A stretch of DNA of 64,000 nucleotides from Enterobacter sp. R4-368 (GTDB lineage: Bacteria > Pseudomonadota > Gammaproteobacteria > Enterobacterales > Enterobacteriaceae). The first letter of the stretch is position 1. Each line of letters begins with the position of its first letter. Location: the NCBI RefSeq assembly GCF_000410515.1, contig NC_021500.1:2542001-2606000 (forward strand). The letters are read 5' to 3'. Position numbers and translations under genes: made by a program. Shown piece by piece: positions 42,459 to 50,959 of the stretch. A model generated the notes under the pieces. That model was not told the DNA's origin. It made no database searches and saw nothing but the letters and a program-made list of their open reading frames with translations.

Positions 42459-44113
42459 TACCAGCTCCGGAATTTCGCAGGTGGGTTGTACAGTCCGCCG
42501 GACCACTCCACCAGATCCGCTACGCTGCTGGCAGCCAGCAGTGAACGGGTGGCGTCTGTGCGGCGAATGCCCATATCTTCCGGGTAGACCACTTTGCTGC
42601 TCTGGCGAAGCTGGGCGACACGTTTGGCGTCAACGCCCAGACCGATATCGGTGATCCCCGCCACCGCCGCGACCATCGCCCGGCGCTCTTCAAGGCTTTC
42701 AGCGCGATAGAGATAAGCAATCCCCTCTTCGGTCAGCACGTGCGTCACGTCATCGCCATAAATCATTACCGGAGCCAGCGGCATGCCGGAGGTTTTCGCC
42801 ACGTCCACGGCGTCGAGTTTTTCCACAAAGGTGGGTTTCGCACCGGCCTGGAAAGTTTCCACCATCTGCACCACCAGTTTTTTACCGCGCTGCATCGGGT
42901 CAGGTTCGGTGATCATGTTCAGCCAGGCCGGTGTTGCGTGGCGGCGACCGTGCGGGTCATGGCCCATATTTGGCGCACCACCAAAGCCCGAGAGACGACC
43001 GCGCGTCACGGTCGAGGAGTTTGCCAGGCCATCGACTTGTAACGTCGAGCCGATAAACATATCGACCGCGTACTGACCCGCTAACTGGCAGAACGCGCGG
43101 TTAGAACGCATGGAGCCGTCGGAACCGGTGAAGAACACGTCCGGGCGGGCACGGATGTACTCTTCCATCCCCAACTCGCCGCCGAAGCAGTGCACACTTT
43201 CCACCCAGCCGCTTTCAATCGCCGGGATCAGCGTCGGGTGCGGGTTCAGCGTCCAGTGTTTGCAGATTTTGCCTTTCAGGCCGAGCTGCTCACCGTAGGT
43301 CGGCAGCAGCAATTCAATCGCCGCGGTGTTAAAGCCGATACCGTGGTTGAGCGACTGCACCTGATGCTCGGCGTAGATGCCTTTGATCGCCATCATCGCC
43401 ATCAGAATGTGTTCTTGCTTGATGAGGCGCGGGTCGCGGGTAAACAGCGGCTCGATAAAGAACGGTTTGTCGGCGACCACTACGTAGTCGATCCAGGAAC
43501 CGGGGATATCAACACGCGGCAGGTCACATTCGTCATCCACCAACTCATTGACCTGGGCGATAACGATGCCGTCGCGGAAGGCGGCGGCTTCCACCAGCGC
43601 CGGGGTATCTTCCGTACTTGGGCCGGTGTAAAGGTTGCCTTTGCGGTCCGCTTTATAACCGGCAATCAGCGCCACATTCGGACACAGGTCAACGTACAGG
43701 CGGGAGTAAAGTTCGATGTAAGTATGGATCGCGCCGATTTCCAGCAGGCCATCTTCCAGCAGTTGCGAGATGCGCAGACTCTGGGTGCCGGAGAAGGAGA
43801 AATCCAGCTTGCGGGCAATGCCCTTTTCAAAAATATCCAGATGTTCGCTGCGCCCGACGCTCGGCATAATCATATGCAGGTCGTGGACTTTCTGCGGATT
43901 GACTTCGGCAAGTGTTCGCGAGAGGAAATCCGCCTGTTTTTGGTTGTTCCCTTCCAGCACCACACGGTCGCCCGGTGCAATCAGCTTTTCCAGCATGGCG
44001 ACAAGGTCGCCGGTCGGCAGTACCTTGCCCTGCACGGGAATGGACGCCAGGCGGCGCTGTTTCTCGCTGCGCCGCGTGTTCCATACCTGTGCTGGCGTTT
44101 GCCCAGATAACAT
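42458..44113 (-). CDS. mdcA: Malonate decarboxylase alpha subunit MdcA (acetyl-ACP:malonate ACP transferase)
   Basis: 551 residues. MdcA exchanges acetyl for malonyl on the acyl-carrier subunit; it resembles citrate lyase and CoA-transferase alpha chains. Segments VLEGNNQKQADFLSRTL, NHGIGFNTAAIELLLPTYGE and GRLSGFGGAPNMGHDPHGRR are characteristic. It is the first gene of mdcABCDEFGH, with a strong AGGAGG ribosome-binding site (complement of 44120-44125). Confidence 0.95.
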   Translation of the reverse strand: MLSGQTPAQVWNTRRSEKQRRLASIPVQGKVLPTGDLVAMLEKLIAPGDRVVLEGNNQKQADFLSRTLAEVNPQKVHDLHMIMPSVGRSEHLDIFEKGIARKLDFSFSGTQSLRISQLLEDGLLEIGAIHTYIELYSRLYVDLCPNVALIAGYKADRKGNLYTGPSTEDTPALVEAAAFRDGIVIAQVNELVDDECDLPRVDIPGSWIDYVVVADKPFFIEPLFTRDPRLIKQEHILMAMMAIKGIYAEHQVQSLNHGIGFNTAAIELLLPTYGEQLGLKGKICKHWTLNPHPTLIPAIESGWVESVHCFGGELGMEEYIRARPDVFFTGSDGSMRSNRAFCQLAGQYAVDMFIGSTLQVDGLANSSTVTRGRLSGFGGAPNMGHDPHGRRHATPAWLNMITEPDPMQRGKKLVVQMVETFQAGAKPTFVEKLDAVDVAKTSGMPLAPVMIYGDDVTHVLTEEGIAYLYRAESLEERRAMVAAVAGITDIGLGVDAKRVAQLRQSSKVVYPEDMGIRRTDATRSLLAASSVADLVEWSGGLYNPPAKFRSW

Positions 44114-44153
44114 TATTAACCTCCTGATTCAGCTCATCATTTTGACTTGCTTA

Positions 44154-44192
44154 ACACTGAGCTCAGTGTGCGCCGTGATGAGAAAGTCATCA
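44154..44192 (-). promoter_or_regulatory. Candidate MdcR operators upstream of mdcA
   Basis: Two perfect inverted repeats lie 41-79 bases upstream of mdcA: ACACTGAG/CTCAGTGT (44154-44169) and TGATGA-N5-TCATCA (44176-44192). A further TCATCA half-site is at 44134-44139. Spacing and symmetry suit a LysR-type regulator, but no binding data exist here. Confidence 0.55.
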
Positions 44193-44289
44193 ATTAAGGA
44201 GGCGGCTAAATCATTAGCCTGAGAGTAATAATCAAAGGAAAGTAATTGTGATGTGCGTCAATTTCGACATCGAAAGAAAGGTTTATGGC

Positions 44290-44315
44290 GCTGGCGGTAC
44301 GAGCGTACCGCCAGC
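44290..44315 (-). terminator. Strong hairpin downstream of nadV
   Basis: GCTGGCGGTACG (44290-44301) and CGTACCGCCAGC (44304-44315): a perfect 12-bp inverted repeat with two bases between, 6 bases after the nadV stop. No T run follows, so it may protect the 3' end or help Rho-dependent termination, keeping nadV mRNA out of the mdc promoter. Confidence 0.6.
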
Positions 44316-44321
44316 TGAGGA

Positions 44322-45812
44322 TTAACGCTGGTTCGCCAGGCGCTGGCGAATCTGTTCAAAATGTTCGGTCTGGTAGAGCTTGCCGTCGAGGAAGCGGGTT
44401 TTCAGCTCCCCGCCTTTTTCCTGCTCCCAGCTCTGCTCATCGTGCAGTTGCAGTTCGCCTTGCGCATCGCGATCCACGCGCAATAACCCGCGCGCCGAGC
44501 GTTTCAGACCGTTATCGGTTTTCGGCTCTTTGAAGATCATCCGCCCTTCACCGTTGACCGCGCCCCAGGTCGCTTTCATCGCAAAACCAAAGGTGTCACG
44601 GGTGTTGTACTGATAGGTAAACGAGCCGACGCCGAACACCACGTTAGAGCTGGCGAAGCCTTTGGCTTCCAGACGACGCAGGATCTCATTGGCGCGCGCC
44701 AGGGTAATGGAGTCGCCGTAAATCAGGCCGACATGCGGATCCAGCACTTTGTAGCCCTTCTCATTGACCGTGCCGCCAAAGATTTCCCACAGCACTTCGA
44801 CCGAGCCTTTCTCCTCCGGGCTACGTTCTGCCCGCGTGTCATCATCCGCGCCTGTACCACAAAGGATCTCTACCGGATCACCGCTGTCCGGACGGAACAC
44901 CACGCGCCCGTCACGGCCCAGAATGATCTGTTTCAGTTCGCGGGTATATTCCGTCAGTACACGCCAATAGTCCCAGGTATCGGAGACGATAGAAACAAAT
45001 CCCTGCGGGTAGATGTCGGCAATCAGACGGCGGAACGTTTCGATTTCGTGGTCGTGTTCGCCCATGCACATCACGCTGTGCTCGGTCGCCGGAATGCTGG
45101 CACCAATAAAATACGCATCTCCATCGGTATAGTGATCGCGGGCATACAGTAGTGAGGGAATGCTGTCGGTGCCTTTAAAACTCAGTAAATGCCCCGCGCC
45201 CGCCTGCGCCGTATCATGCAGGCCAGCCATGCCGCGAAACGAGAAGTCGTGGCACTGGAAATCGAGGTGCGACAAATCCGTGCAGGTCTTTGCCGCCCAT
45301 TGTTCGCAAATTTTCCGGTAGTGGTGCGCAATGGTGGCATTGGTGGAGGCTTTCCACAGCTCGGCGGAAAGCACCGTTTCCAGGTAGTTCACCAGCCAGA
45401 AAAACTCATCCTGGGTATTGGTAATGGTCAGAACCGGCACTTTCATCGGCACTTTGCTGCCTTCATCCAGCGATTTAATGTGCAGCGGCAGATAGCCCAA
45501 ACGGTGCAGCGCGCGAATGTGATCGACCGCCACGGCGTCCCTGCCGAGATAGTTATCCATCACCTGCTTGTATTCGTTAACGACTTCCTCTTCCGGGCGG
45601 GCAAAAAAGCTGTCGTTGAACAGATCGACCATAAACCACTTCAGGAAACCCTGCAGACCAAAGAACACCAGCTTGCCGTCGGCTACCGGCGACTGGAAAA
45701 AGCGGTCGCTGCGCGGCGTGAAATTGGAGTAAACCTGCGTTGTCCCCTGCGGGTACTGCACGCGGTGTGAAACTTTGTAACCGTCGATAGCCAGAATCGG
45801 ATTGATATTCAT
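44322..45812 (-). CDS. nadV: Nicotinamide phosphoribosyltransferase NadV
   Basis: 496 residues from ATG 45812 (MNINPILAIDGYKVSHRVQY). It makes nicotinamide mononucleotide from nicotinamide and PRPP, giving NAD salvage without deamidation. Family hallmarks: DGYKVSHRVQYP at the N-terminus, PATEHSV with the catalytic His, VSDTWDYW, and VFRPDSGDP that binds PRPP. It follows the PRPP synthetase-like gene by 13 bases, which would supply its co-substrate. E. coli lacks this enzyme. Confidence 0.95.
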   Translation of the reverse strand: MNINPILAIDGYKVSHRVQYPQGTTQVYSNFTPRSDRFFQSPVADGKLVFFGLQGFLKWFMVDLFNDSFFARPEEEVVNEYKQVMDNYLGRDAVAVDHIRALHRLGYLPLHIKSLDEGSKVPMKVPVLTITNTQDEFFWLVNYLETVLSAELWKASTNATIAHHYRKICEQWAAKTCTDLSHLDFQCHDFSFRGMAGLHDTAQAGAGHLLSFKGTDSIPSLLYARDHYTDGDAYFIGASIPATEHSVMCMGEHDHEIETFRRLIADIYPQGFVSIVSDTWDYWRVLTEYTRELKQIILGRDGRVVFRPDSGDPVEILCGTGADDDTRAERSPEEKGSVEVLWEIFGGTVNEKGYKVLDPHVGLIYGDSITLARANEILRRLEAKGFASSNVVFGVGSFTYQYNTRDTFGFAMKATWGAVNGEGRMIFKEPKTDNGLKRSARGLLRVDRDAQGELQLHDEQSWEQEKGGELKTRFLDGKLYQTEHFEQIRQRLANQR

Positions 45813-45825
45813 GATGTTGTCTCCC

Positions 45826-46686
45826 TCAGGCGCGAAAAATAGCGTCAATGTCGATCAGTTCAACTCGCGGATCCGCAAGCGCAGGCGAGGTGAAAGATGT
45901 GGTGGTGTAAATCGCGTCGATACCGTTATTGAGCAGGTTCTCAACCCCTTTGGAAAAGACACCGTGCGTGACATACAAGCTAACGCTGCGGGCGCCGGCA
46001 TCGCGCAACACCTGGGCTGAACCAATAAATGTGCCGCCTGCATCGCAAAGGTCGTCAACAATCAGCACATCTTTTCCCGCCACATCACCAGCCACCAGCG
46101 CAAAGCCGGTCAGGTTTCCGGTGGCGACATCACGCTCTTTAGTGAGGATGGCGTACTCTTGCGCGCCACTGGCTTTTGCCACGTTATGGATTTTCTTCAG
46201 CGCACCGGCATCCGGCGCGACCAGCATCAGCTCGCCTTTGCCAATGGCGCGACGCAGGGTTTCGCTCTGCATTAAGCAGCTTTCCTGCGCAATAGCCACG
46301 CAGTTAGTGATGGCTGCGGCAGCGGCGTCGCTGTGCGGGTCGATTACAAAAACTTTGTTGAAATTGAGTGTGTTGAGGAAGTTGGCGAACACTTTCAGCG
46401 CGAAGCTGTCGCCGGGCACCATATGCCTGTCCTGACGCGCCCATGGCAACCACGCCAGCTCCAGATGGCTCACCGCGATATAAGCGGCGTGACGAACGGC
46501 GTCCACCAGTTGTGCCAGCAGCATAAAGTCGTTCATATCGCGCATCGCCGCAACACGCACCCGCATCTGCTGGCCGAATGAAGGAAGTTTACCGGTCACT
46601 TTGAGCCAGACAGCTCCGTCCGGAAAAACGCCATGGCTCAGTGCAACCTGCTCGTTATCAATGAATAATTCGATTCTGCTCGCCAT
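45826..46686 (-). CDS. Divergent ribose-phosphate pyrophosphokinase (PRPP synthetase-like)
   Basis: 286 residues, shorter than the housekeeping PrsA (about 315). Conserved Prs elements remain in order: LPWARQDRHM (for PYFGYARQDR), VIDPHSDA (for VDLHAEQ, catalytic His), VAPDAGALKK, the TKERD strand, and the phosphoribosyl loop VLIVDDLCDAGGTF. It probably makes PRPP dedicated to NadV; a purely binding or regulatory role cannot be excluded. It is under the same divergent control region as nrtR. Confidence 0.88.
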   Translation of the reverse strand: MASRIELFIDNEQVALSHGVFPDGAVWLKVTGKLPSFGQQMRVRVAAMRDMNDFMLLAQLVDAVRHAAYIAVSHLELAWLPWARQDRHMVPGDSFALKVFANFLNTLNFNKVFVIDPHSDAAAAAITNCVAIAQESCLMQSETLRRAIGKGELMLVAPDAGALKKIHNVAKASGAQEYAILTKERDVATGNLTGFALVAGDVAGKDVLIVDDLCDAGGTFIGSAQVLRDAGARSVSLYVTHGVFSKGVENLLNNGIDAIYTTTSFTSPALADPRVELIDIDAIFRA

Positions 46687-46710
46687 CTTTCACCTCGACG
46701 CAATGATTAA

Positions 46711-46746
46711 TGTCCCTTAGACACTTTTAATATTGTCCATAAGACA
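46711..46746. promoter_or_regulatory. Tandem NrtR operators in the prs-like / nrtR divergent promoter
   Basis: Two copies of the inverted repeat TGTC-N5-GACA lie at 46711-46723 and 46734-46746 (CCTTA and CATAA centres), 23 bases apart, both followed by CTT. They overlap the region where a promoter for the prs-like gene would lie. Their place next to a NrtR gene makes them its likely operators. Confidence 0.72.
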
Positions 46747-46881
46747 CTTATGAGGCAAGTATTTTTTTGTGTATTCATAAATTAAATCGTTAACTCTTTG
46801 AAAATTAATCAGATAAAAGTTAACTTGCCGCACCAGGGCAGGCTGATAAACTTGTGGCGTGTAAAAAGGAGCGAGTAAGCG

Positions 46882-47604
46882 ATGATCAGTGAAGCAGAGT
46901 ATCTGAAAACGTATGATGCCAGCCGTTTCCCCTCACCGCTGGTGACGGTGGATAGCGTGCTGTTTACGCTGCATCAGCAGGTGCTTTGCGTGTTATTGGT
47001 TCAGCGAGCCAGCCAGCCGCAGCAAGGACGCTGGGGATTGCCCGGTGGGTTTATCGATATGGCGCAGGATGATTCCACGCGCGCCACGGCGCTGCGCAAA
47101 CTGACGGAAAAAACCGGCGTTTCCCCATCGTGGCTGGAACAGTTGGATACCTTTTCCGGGCCGCAGCGCGATCCGCGCGGCTGGAGCCTGACCATCGCCT
47201 GGTTTGCGCTGATTTCGTGGGTCTCCTGCGCGCCGCATATCGCAAGCGTTAGCGATGCGAAATGGGTGCCAGTGAGTGAGCTGGATACCATTGAGCTGGC
47301 TTTTGATCATCGGGCAATTATTCAGGCGGCGCTGCACCGGCTACGGCAGAAAACCATGTATTCGTTACTGCCGGTTTACTGTTTGCCAGAGAGCTTTACC
47401 CAGGCGCAATTGCAGGAAGCGACGGAGATAATCCTTGGTCAGCCGATTCAGCGTAAAAGTTTGATTCGCCGCTTTGAAGCCTCCGGCATGTTTGAAGAGA
47501 CCGGCGAAAGCGTGGCGACCGGCGCGCGTAAAGCGCGTTTATGGCGGCGCAAACCAGGCGTCGACATACATCTGTTTTCGCGGAATTTATTGGCGGATGG
47601 GTAA
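46882..47604 (+). CDS. nrtR: NrtR-type Nudix-related transcription regulator of NAD metabolism
   Basis: 240 residues. An N-terminal Nudix domain (about 20-150) is fused to a C-terminal winged helix (about 155-235). NrtR repressors sense ADP-ribose and control NAD synthesis genes. The Nudix box (GGFIDMAQDDSTRATALRKL and following) lacks the key acidic residues: the REXXEE core reads RKLTEK. It should therefore bind rather than cleave its ligand. It diverges from the prs-like/nadV pair it probably controls. A GGAGCGA ribosome-binding site precedes the ATG. Confidence 0.92.
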   Translation: MISEAEYLKTYDASRFPSPLVTVDSVLFTLHQQVLCVLLVQRASQPQQGRWGLPGGFIDMAQDDSTRATALRKLTEKTGVSPSWLEQLDTFSGPQRDPRGWSLTIAWFALISWVSCAPHIASVSDAKWVPVSELDTIELAFDHRAIIQAALHRLRQKTMYSLLPVYCLPESFTQAQLQEATEIILGQPIQRKSLIRRFEASGMFEETGESVATGARKARLWRRKPGVDIHLFSRNLLADG

Positions 47605-47612
47605 CGCGATCG

Positions 47613-47635
47613 GCACCCGCAAAAGTGCGGGCGCC
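47613..47635. terminator. Hairpin between convergent nrtR and the coiled-coil membrane gene
   Basis: CCCGCA (47616-47621) and TGCGGG (47626-47631) form a 6-bp stem with an AAAG loop, extended by GGC/GCC beyond one mismatch. It lies between two convergent stop codons and lacks a T run on either side. Confidence 0.5.
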
Positions 47636-47644
47636 ACACGAGGG

Positions 47645-48622
47645 TCACTTGCGGTAACCGTCGGTTTTTAGCATTTTATCCAGTGTGGAGAGTTCTGTTT
47701 TTAAATCAGTTTGATCGTTTATTAACAGCTCCTGGTGCTTCTCCTGAAAGGCAAGACCTAACGTTCTTAACGCCTCCAGTTGCTCGTTAAGCGACTGTTG
47801 CTGCTGATCTTCTTTCAATTGGTTGGAGAGTGAGAGTCCTTTAGTAACAATCGTTTCGACCATCGGTAAATAACGCTCAAGAAATAACCGTCCTGGCTGT
47901 TCATCCCGTTCATCTCTCTGCATACAAAGTTCAATTAACCGCGCGGTGTTAGTAATGACGTTCAGCTCTTTTTTTAATGCGACAGGTAGATGACCGATGC
48001 CTTCCAGACGAGAAATCTGCCTACTCAACGCACTTTTTACTTCCTGCTCGCGCTGTTCTTCAAACTTAACCTGGGCTTGTTTGATTTTGAGCCGCTGCTG
48101 GTTACGCACTTCAATGTACTGCGCATATTTTTTTATTAAAAAGAGGGAAACGAACATCAGGCCATACAGGATCAGGAAAAGGGGAGGTACGTTGAAAACA
48201 AAAAGTTTTTGGTAGGCCATAAACATAAGTACGCCGACGAAAAGATACCACCCATGAACATTCATGAGACTGTGTCGGCTTCGGCAAAAATGAAAAACCA
48301 GCGTTGTTATTGCCGCCCAGAAAGGCATGGCTGCCGCATCACCAAAAAATAACCATATTGTTCCAGCGATGATGCCCATAACCAGTGAGGAGCGATCGTA
48401 AATAAGCCCCCTGCATAAGATGATGAACGCAAACCAGTACAGCGTACTTAATGCACCTTTCCACTGTGCGTTCTCCAGCAACGTGGGCTGGACGTCTGTA
48501 GGTATGGCACTAAAGAAGGAGGGAAACATCATTGCCAGAATGAAAATGAACAAATGGAAAAAAACGCGCATCCATCGGCTGTCACGTATGTGATCAAAGG
48601 GGAGGAGTAATTTCTGTAACAT
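47645..48622 (-). CDS. Polytopic membrane protein with cytoplasmic coiled coil, TelA partner (XpaC-like by context)
   Basis: 325 residues, not firmly recognised. The first half has five or six hydrophobic segments (about 18-38, 55-75, 78-93, 97-112, 118-138, 143-165). The second half (about 167-320) is charged and heptad-like (KIKQAQVKFEEQREQEVKSA onward) and probably cytoplasmic. It follows the TelA gene by 17 bases on the same strand, and TelA genes are often paired with XpaC-type membrane coiled-coil proteins, so it may be the membrane anchor of TelA. No function is known. Confidence 0.6.
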   Translation of the reverse strand: MLQKLLLPFDHIRDSRWMRVFFHLFIFILAMMFPSFFSAIPTDVQPTLLENAQWKGALSTLYWFAFIILCRGLIYDRSSLVMGIIAGTIWLFFGDAAAMPFWAAITTLVFHFCRSRHSLMNVHGWYLFVGVLMFMAYQKLFVFNVPPLFLILYGLMFVSLFLIKKYAQYIEVRNQQRLKIKQAQVKFEEQREQEVKSALSRQISRLEGIGHLPVALKKELNVITNTARLIELCMQRDERDEQPGRLFLERYLPMVETIVTKGLSLSNQLKEDQQQQSLNEQLEALRTLGLAFQEKHQELLINDQTDLKTELSTLDKMLKTDGYRK

Positions 48623-48639
48623 AACTTATTCCGTTTCTC

Positions 48640-49761
48640 TTACGGCTGTGCAGCCTTGCTGCTGGCAATGTCAGCCAGGCGAGTGCGCATTTCGTTTTCC
48701 ATCGTAACCAGCTCTTTTTCTACTTCTGCACGACGTTGGCGCGCATCAGAGGCAATTTTCACTGACTCTTCAAGGGTGTTCAGCAGGCGTGACTGTACGT
48801 CGCGCAAAGTCTCGATATCGACAATAGAGCGTTCAACTTCTCGCGCCGTTTCCAGGGTGCCGGTTTGCAACATTTCCGCATTACGACGAAGCAGGTCATT
48901 GGTGGTATCAGCAACGTCTTTTTGCAGTTTCGCTGCCTGACGCTGAGTCTGTAGCGACATCGACAGCGCTATTTGGCTCTTCCAGACAGGAATGGTGGAG
49001 AGGATGCTGCTCTGGATCTTTTCCGCCAGCGATTGGCTGTTACTTTGCATCAGACGAATTTGCGGGGCGCTCTGCATAGCAATGGTGCGCGACAGCATTA
49101 AGTCATGCAGACGACGTTCAAAACGCTGGATACCCTCCATCAGGTCGCGCAAACGCTGTGCGTTCATTGGATCAGACGCCTGAGCTTGTAATGCGGGCAC
49201 TTCATTCCGCTTTATCTCCTCAAGCTTTTGCTTACCGGCAATGATATGCAGCGTGATTTGTTGGAAAACATCGCGGTTACGTTCAAAGAGGATCTCCAGT
49301 ACAGAGATATTTCGCAGCAGATCCACCATTGCCTGATTGAGTTTTTCGGTGATGGTATCGACTTGCTTCGCCAGCGTCTGATACTCCAGCATGGTGCGCT
49401 CAATACGATTAAACAGCGAACCCAGCAGCGGAAGCGAGGCAAGAAAGCCCGGTTTCTGCTCAAAGTGACTGATATCTACCTGTTTGATTTTCATCAGTAA
49501 GTCAGTCAGTTGCGCACCGATAACACCCGCGTCTTTTGCGCGAACTTCTTGCATCAGCGAATCAGAGAATTGCGAAATGCTATTCATAGTTTTCGCGCCA
49601 AAAGAGAGCGAAAACACCGGGTCGTTAATATTAATCTCGTCGACAATATTTTGGATTTGCGTCTGCTCGGCTGGCGTTAAATCTTTACTACCGGGTAAGT
49701 CGTTGATGGTTTGGCCCAAGAACGGTGACGCTGCAAGGTCACGCGAGGTATTGTCTGTCAT
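48640..49761 (-). CDS. TelA/KlaA family (toxic anion resistance) protein
   Basis: 373 residues, almost entirely helical, no membrane segment. The segment from LLRNISVLEILFERNRDVFQ through IAGKQKLEE and the SIPVWKSQIAL-type core (residues about 150-290) are typical of the TelA family, named for plasmid tellurite resistance and present in Ter-type stress clusters. No terZABCDEF genes are nearby. It is first in a two-gene operon with the membrane protein. Its real role (envelope stress, anion tolerance or phage response) cannot be told from sequence. Confidence 0.85.
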   Translation of the reverse strand: MTDNTSRDLAASPFLGQTINDLPGSKDLTPAEQTQIQNIVDEININDPVFSLSFGAKTMNSISQFSDSLMQEVRAKDAGVIGAQLTDLLMKIKQVDISHFEQKPGFLASLPLLGSLFNRIERTMLEYQTLAKQVDTITEKLNQAMVDLLRNISVLEILFERNRDVFQQITLHIIAGKQKLEEIKRNEVPALQAQASDPMNAQRLRDLMEGIQRFERRLHDLMLSRTIAMQSAPQIRLMQSNSQSLAEKIQSSILSTIPVWKSQIALSMSLQTQRQAAKLQKDVADTTNDLLRRNAEMLQTGTLETAREVERSIVDIETLRDVQSRLLNTLEESVKIASDARQRRAEVEKELVTMENEMRTRLADIASSKAAQP

Positions 49762-49879
49762 CTAATACATCCTCAATGATTTAAAAGCAGACGGCAGTAA
49801 TCCAATGAAAGTAATAGATTTCTTAGAAAGTTATCGGGCCGACTGCAAAGGCATATACGGTACAACAGCAGCAAAGTAT

Positions 49880-49908
49880 TAAACAGCCCATTTATTAACA
49901 AGTATAAT
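49880..49908 (+). promoter_or_regulatory. Candidate yheT promoter
   Basis: -35 TAAACA (49880-49885), 17-base spacer, perfect -10 TATAAT (49903-49908), 32 bases before the yheT ATG. In a strain where yheS no longer precedes yheT, such a promoter would be needed. Confidence 0.6.
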
Positions 49909-49939
49909 AATCGTCTATTTACTTACGTTTATTGACAAG

Positions 49940-50959
49940 ATGGCAGATATTACACCTGCAAATTTCCTTGAAAATCAGGGAGACTCGCTTAACTTTCATC
50001 CAATGCCAGGTGCGCGTAATCCGCATCTACAAACGATGCTGCCACGCATTTTACGTCGACGCCTCCAGTTTGAACCCTGGTGGCAGCGCCTTGAGCTGCC
50101 GGATGGCGACTTTGTAGATTTGGCCTGGAGCGAAGAGCCGAATCAGGCGAAACATAAACCGCGACTGGTGGTTTTCCATGGACTGGAGGGCAGCCTGCAC
50201 AGCCCATATGCGCATGGACTGGTGCATGCGGCGAAACAGCGCGGCTGGCTTGGCGTGGTAATGCATTTTCGCGGCTGTAGCGGCATCCCGAATCGTCTGA
50301 ACCGGATTTATCACTCGGGCGAAACCGAAGATGGCACCTGGTTCTTGCACTGGTTACATCAGGAATTCGGACCCGCGCCAACCGCAGCGGTGGGTTATTC
50401 GCTCGGCGGGAACATGCTCGGTTGTTTGCTGGCAAAAGCCGATGACGACTTGCCCGTCGATGCAGCGGTAATTGTCTCTGCTCCGTTGGTGCTGGAAGCC
50501 TGCAGTTATCATATGGATAAGGGATTTTCCCGTGTTTATCAGCGCTATTTGTTGAATTTGCTGAAAGCGAACGCCGCGCGCAAATTACGCGCTTATCCTG
50601 GTTCGCTGCCAACCACCTTGCCGGCGCTGCGTAAGCTGCGCCGTATTCGCGAGTTCGACGATCTGATCACCGCGAAAATCCACGGTTTTGCCGACGCGCT
50701 GGATTATTATCGCCGCTGTAGCGCGATGCCGGTTTTGCCGGATATTCGTAAACCGACGCTGATTATCCACGCGAAAGATGACCCGTTTATGGATCACAAT
50801 GTGATCCCGGATGCCGGACATTTGCCGGCGAATATTGAATACCAACTGACGGAACACGGCGGCCATGTCGGGTTTGTTGGCGGAACCTTGCGCCACCCGG
50901 AAATGTGGCTGGAAAAGCGTATTCCGGATTGGTTATCCGCTTACCTGGAAAGACGATGA
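49940..50959 (+). CDS. yheT: Alpha/beta hydrolase YheT
   Basis: 339 residues. The catalytic triad is readable: nucleophile Ser in [10 protein letters not shown], Asp in AKDDPFMD, His in [10 protein letters not shown]. The family hydrolyses esters; the natural substrate is unknown. The first 25 residues diverge from E. coli YheT, while from LQTMLPR onward identity is high. Its TGA overlaps the yheU ATG. Confidence 0.94.
   Translation: MADITPANFLENQGDSLNFHPMPGARNPHLQTMLPRILRRRLQFEPWWQRLELPDGDFVDLAWSEEPNQAKHKPRLVVFHGLEGSLHSPYAHGLVHAAKQRGWLGVVMHFRGCSGIPNRLNRIYHSGETEDGTWFLHWLHQEFGPAPTAAVGYSLGGNMLGCLLAKADDDLPVDAAVIVSAPLVLEACSYHMDKGFSRVYQRYLLNLLKANAARKLRAYPGSLPTTLPALRKLRRIREFDDLITAKIHGFADALDYYRRCSAMPVLPDIRKPTLIIHAKDDPFMDHNVIPDAGHLPANIEYQLTEHGGHVGFVGGTLRHPEMWLEKRIPDWLSAYLERR

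Noticed and set aside
43190..44110. 306-codon open frame antisense to mdcA
   Set aside because: Same cause; mdcA on the other strand is clearly the coding frame.
47645..49761. Tellurite-resistance operon
   Set aside because: Only a TelA-family protein is present. TerB, TerC, TerD and TehAB are absent, so resistance cannot be claimed.
36108..49939. Prophage or integrative element
   Set aside because: No integrase, transposase, phage structural gene, tRNA border or direct repeat was recognised at the ends of the block.
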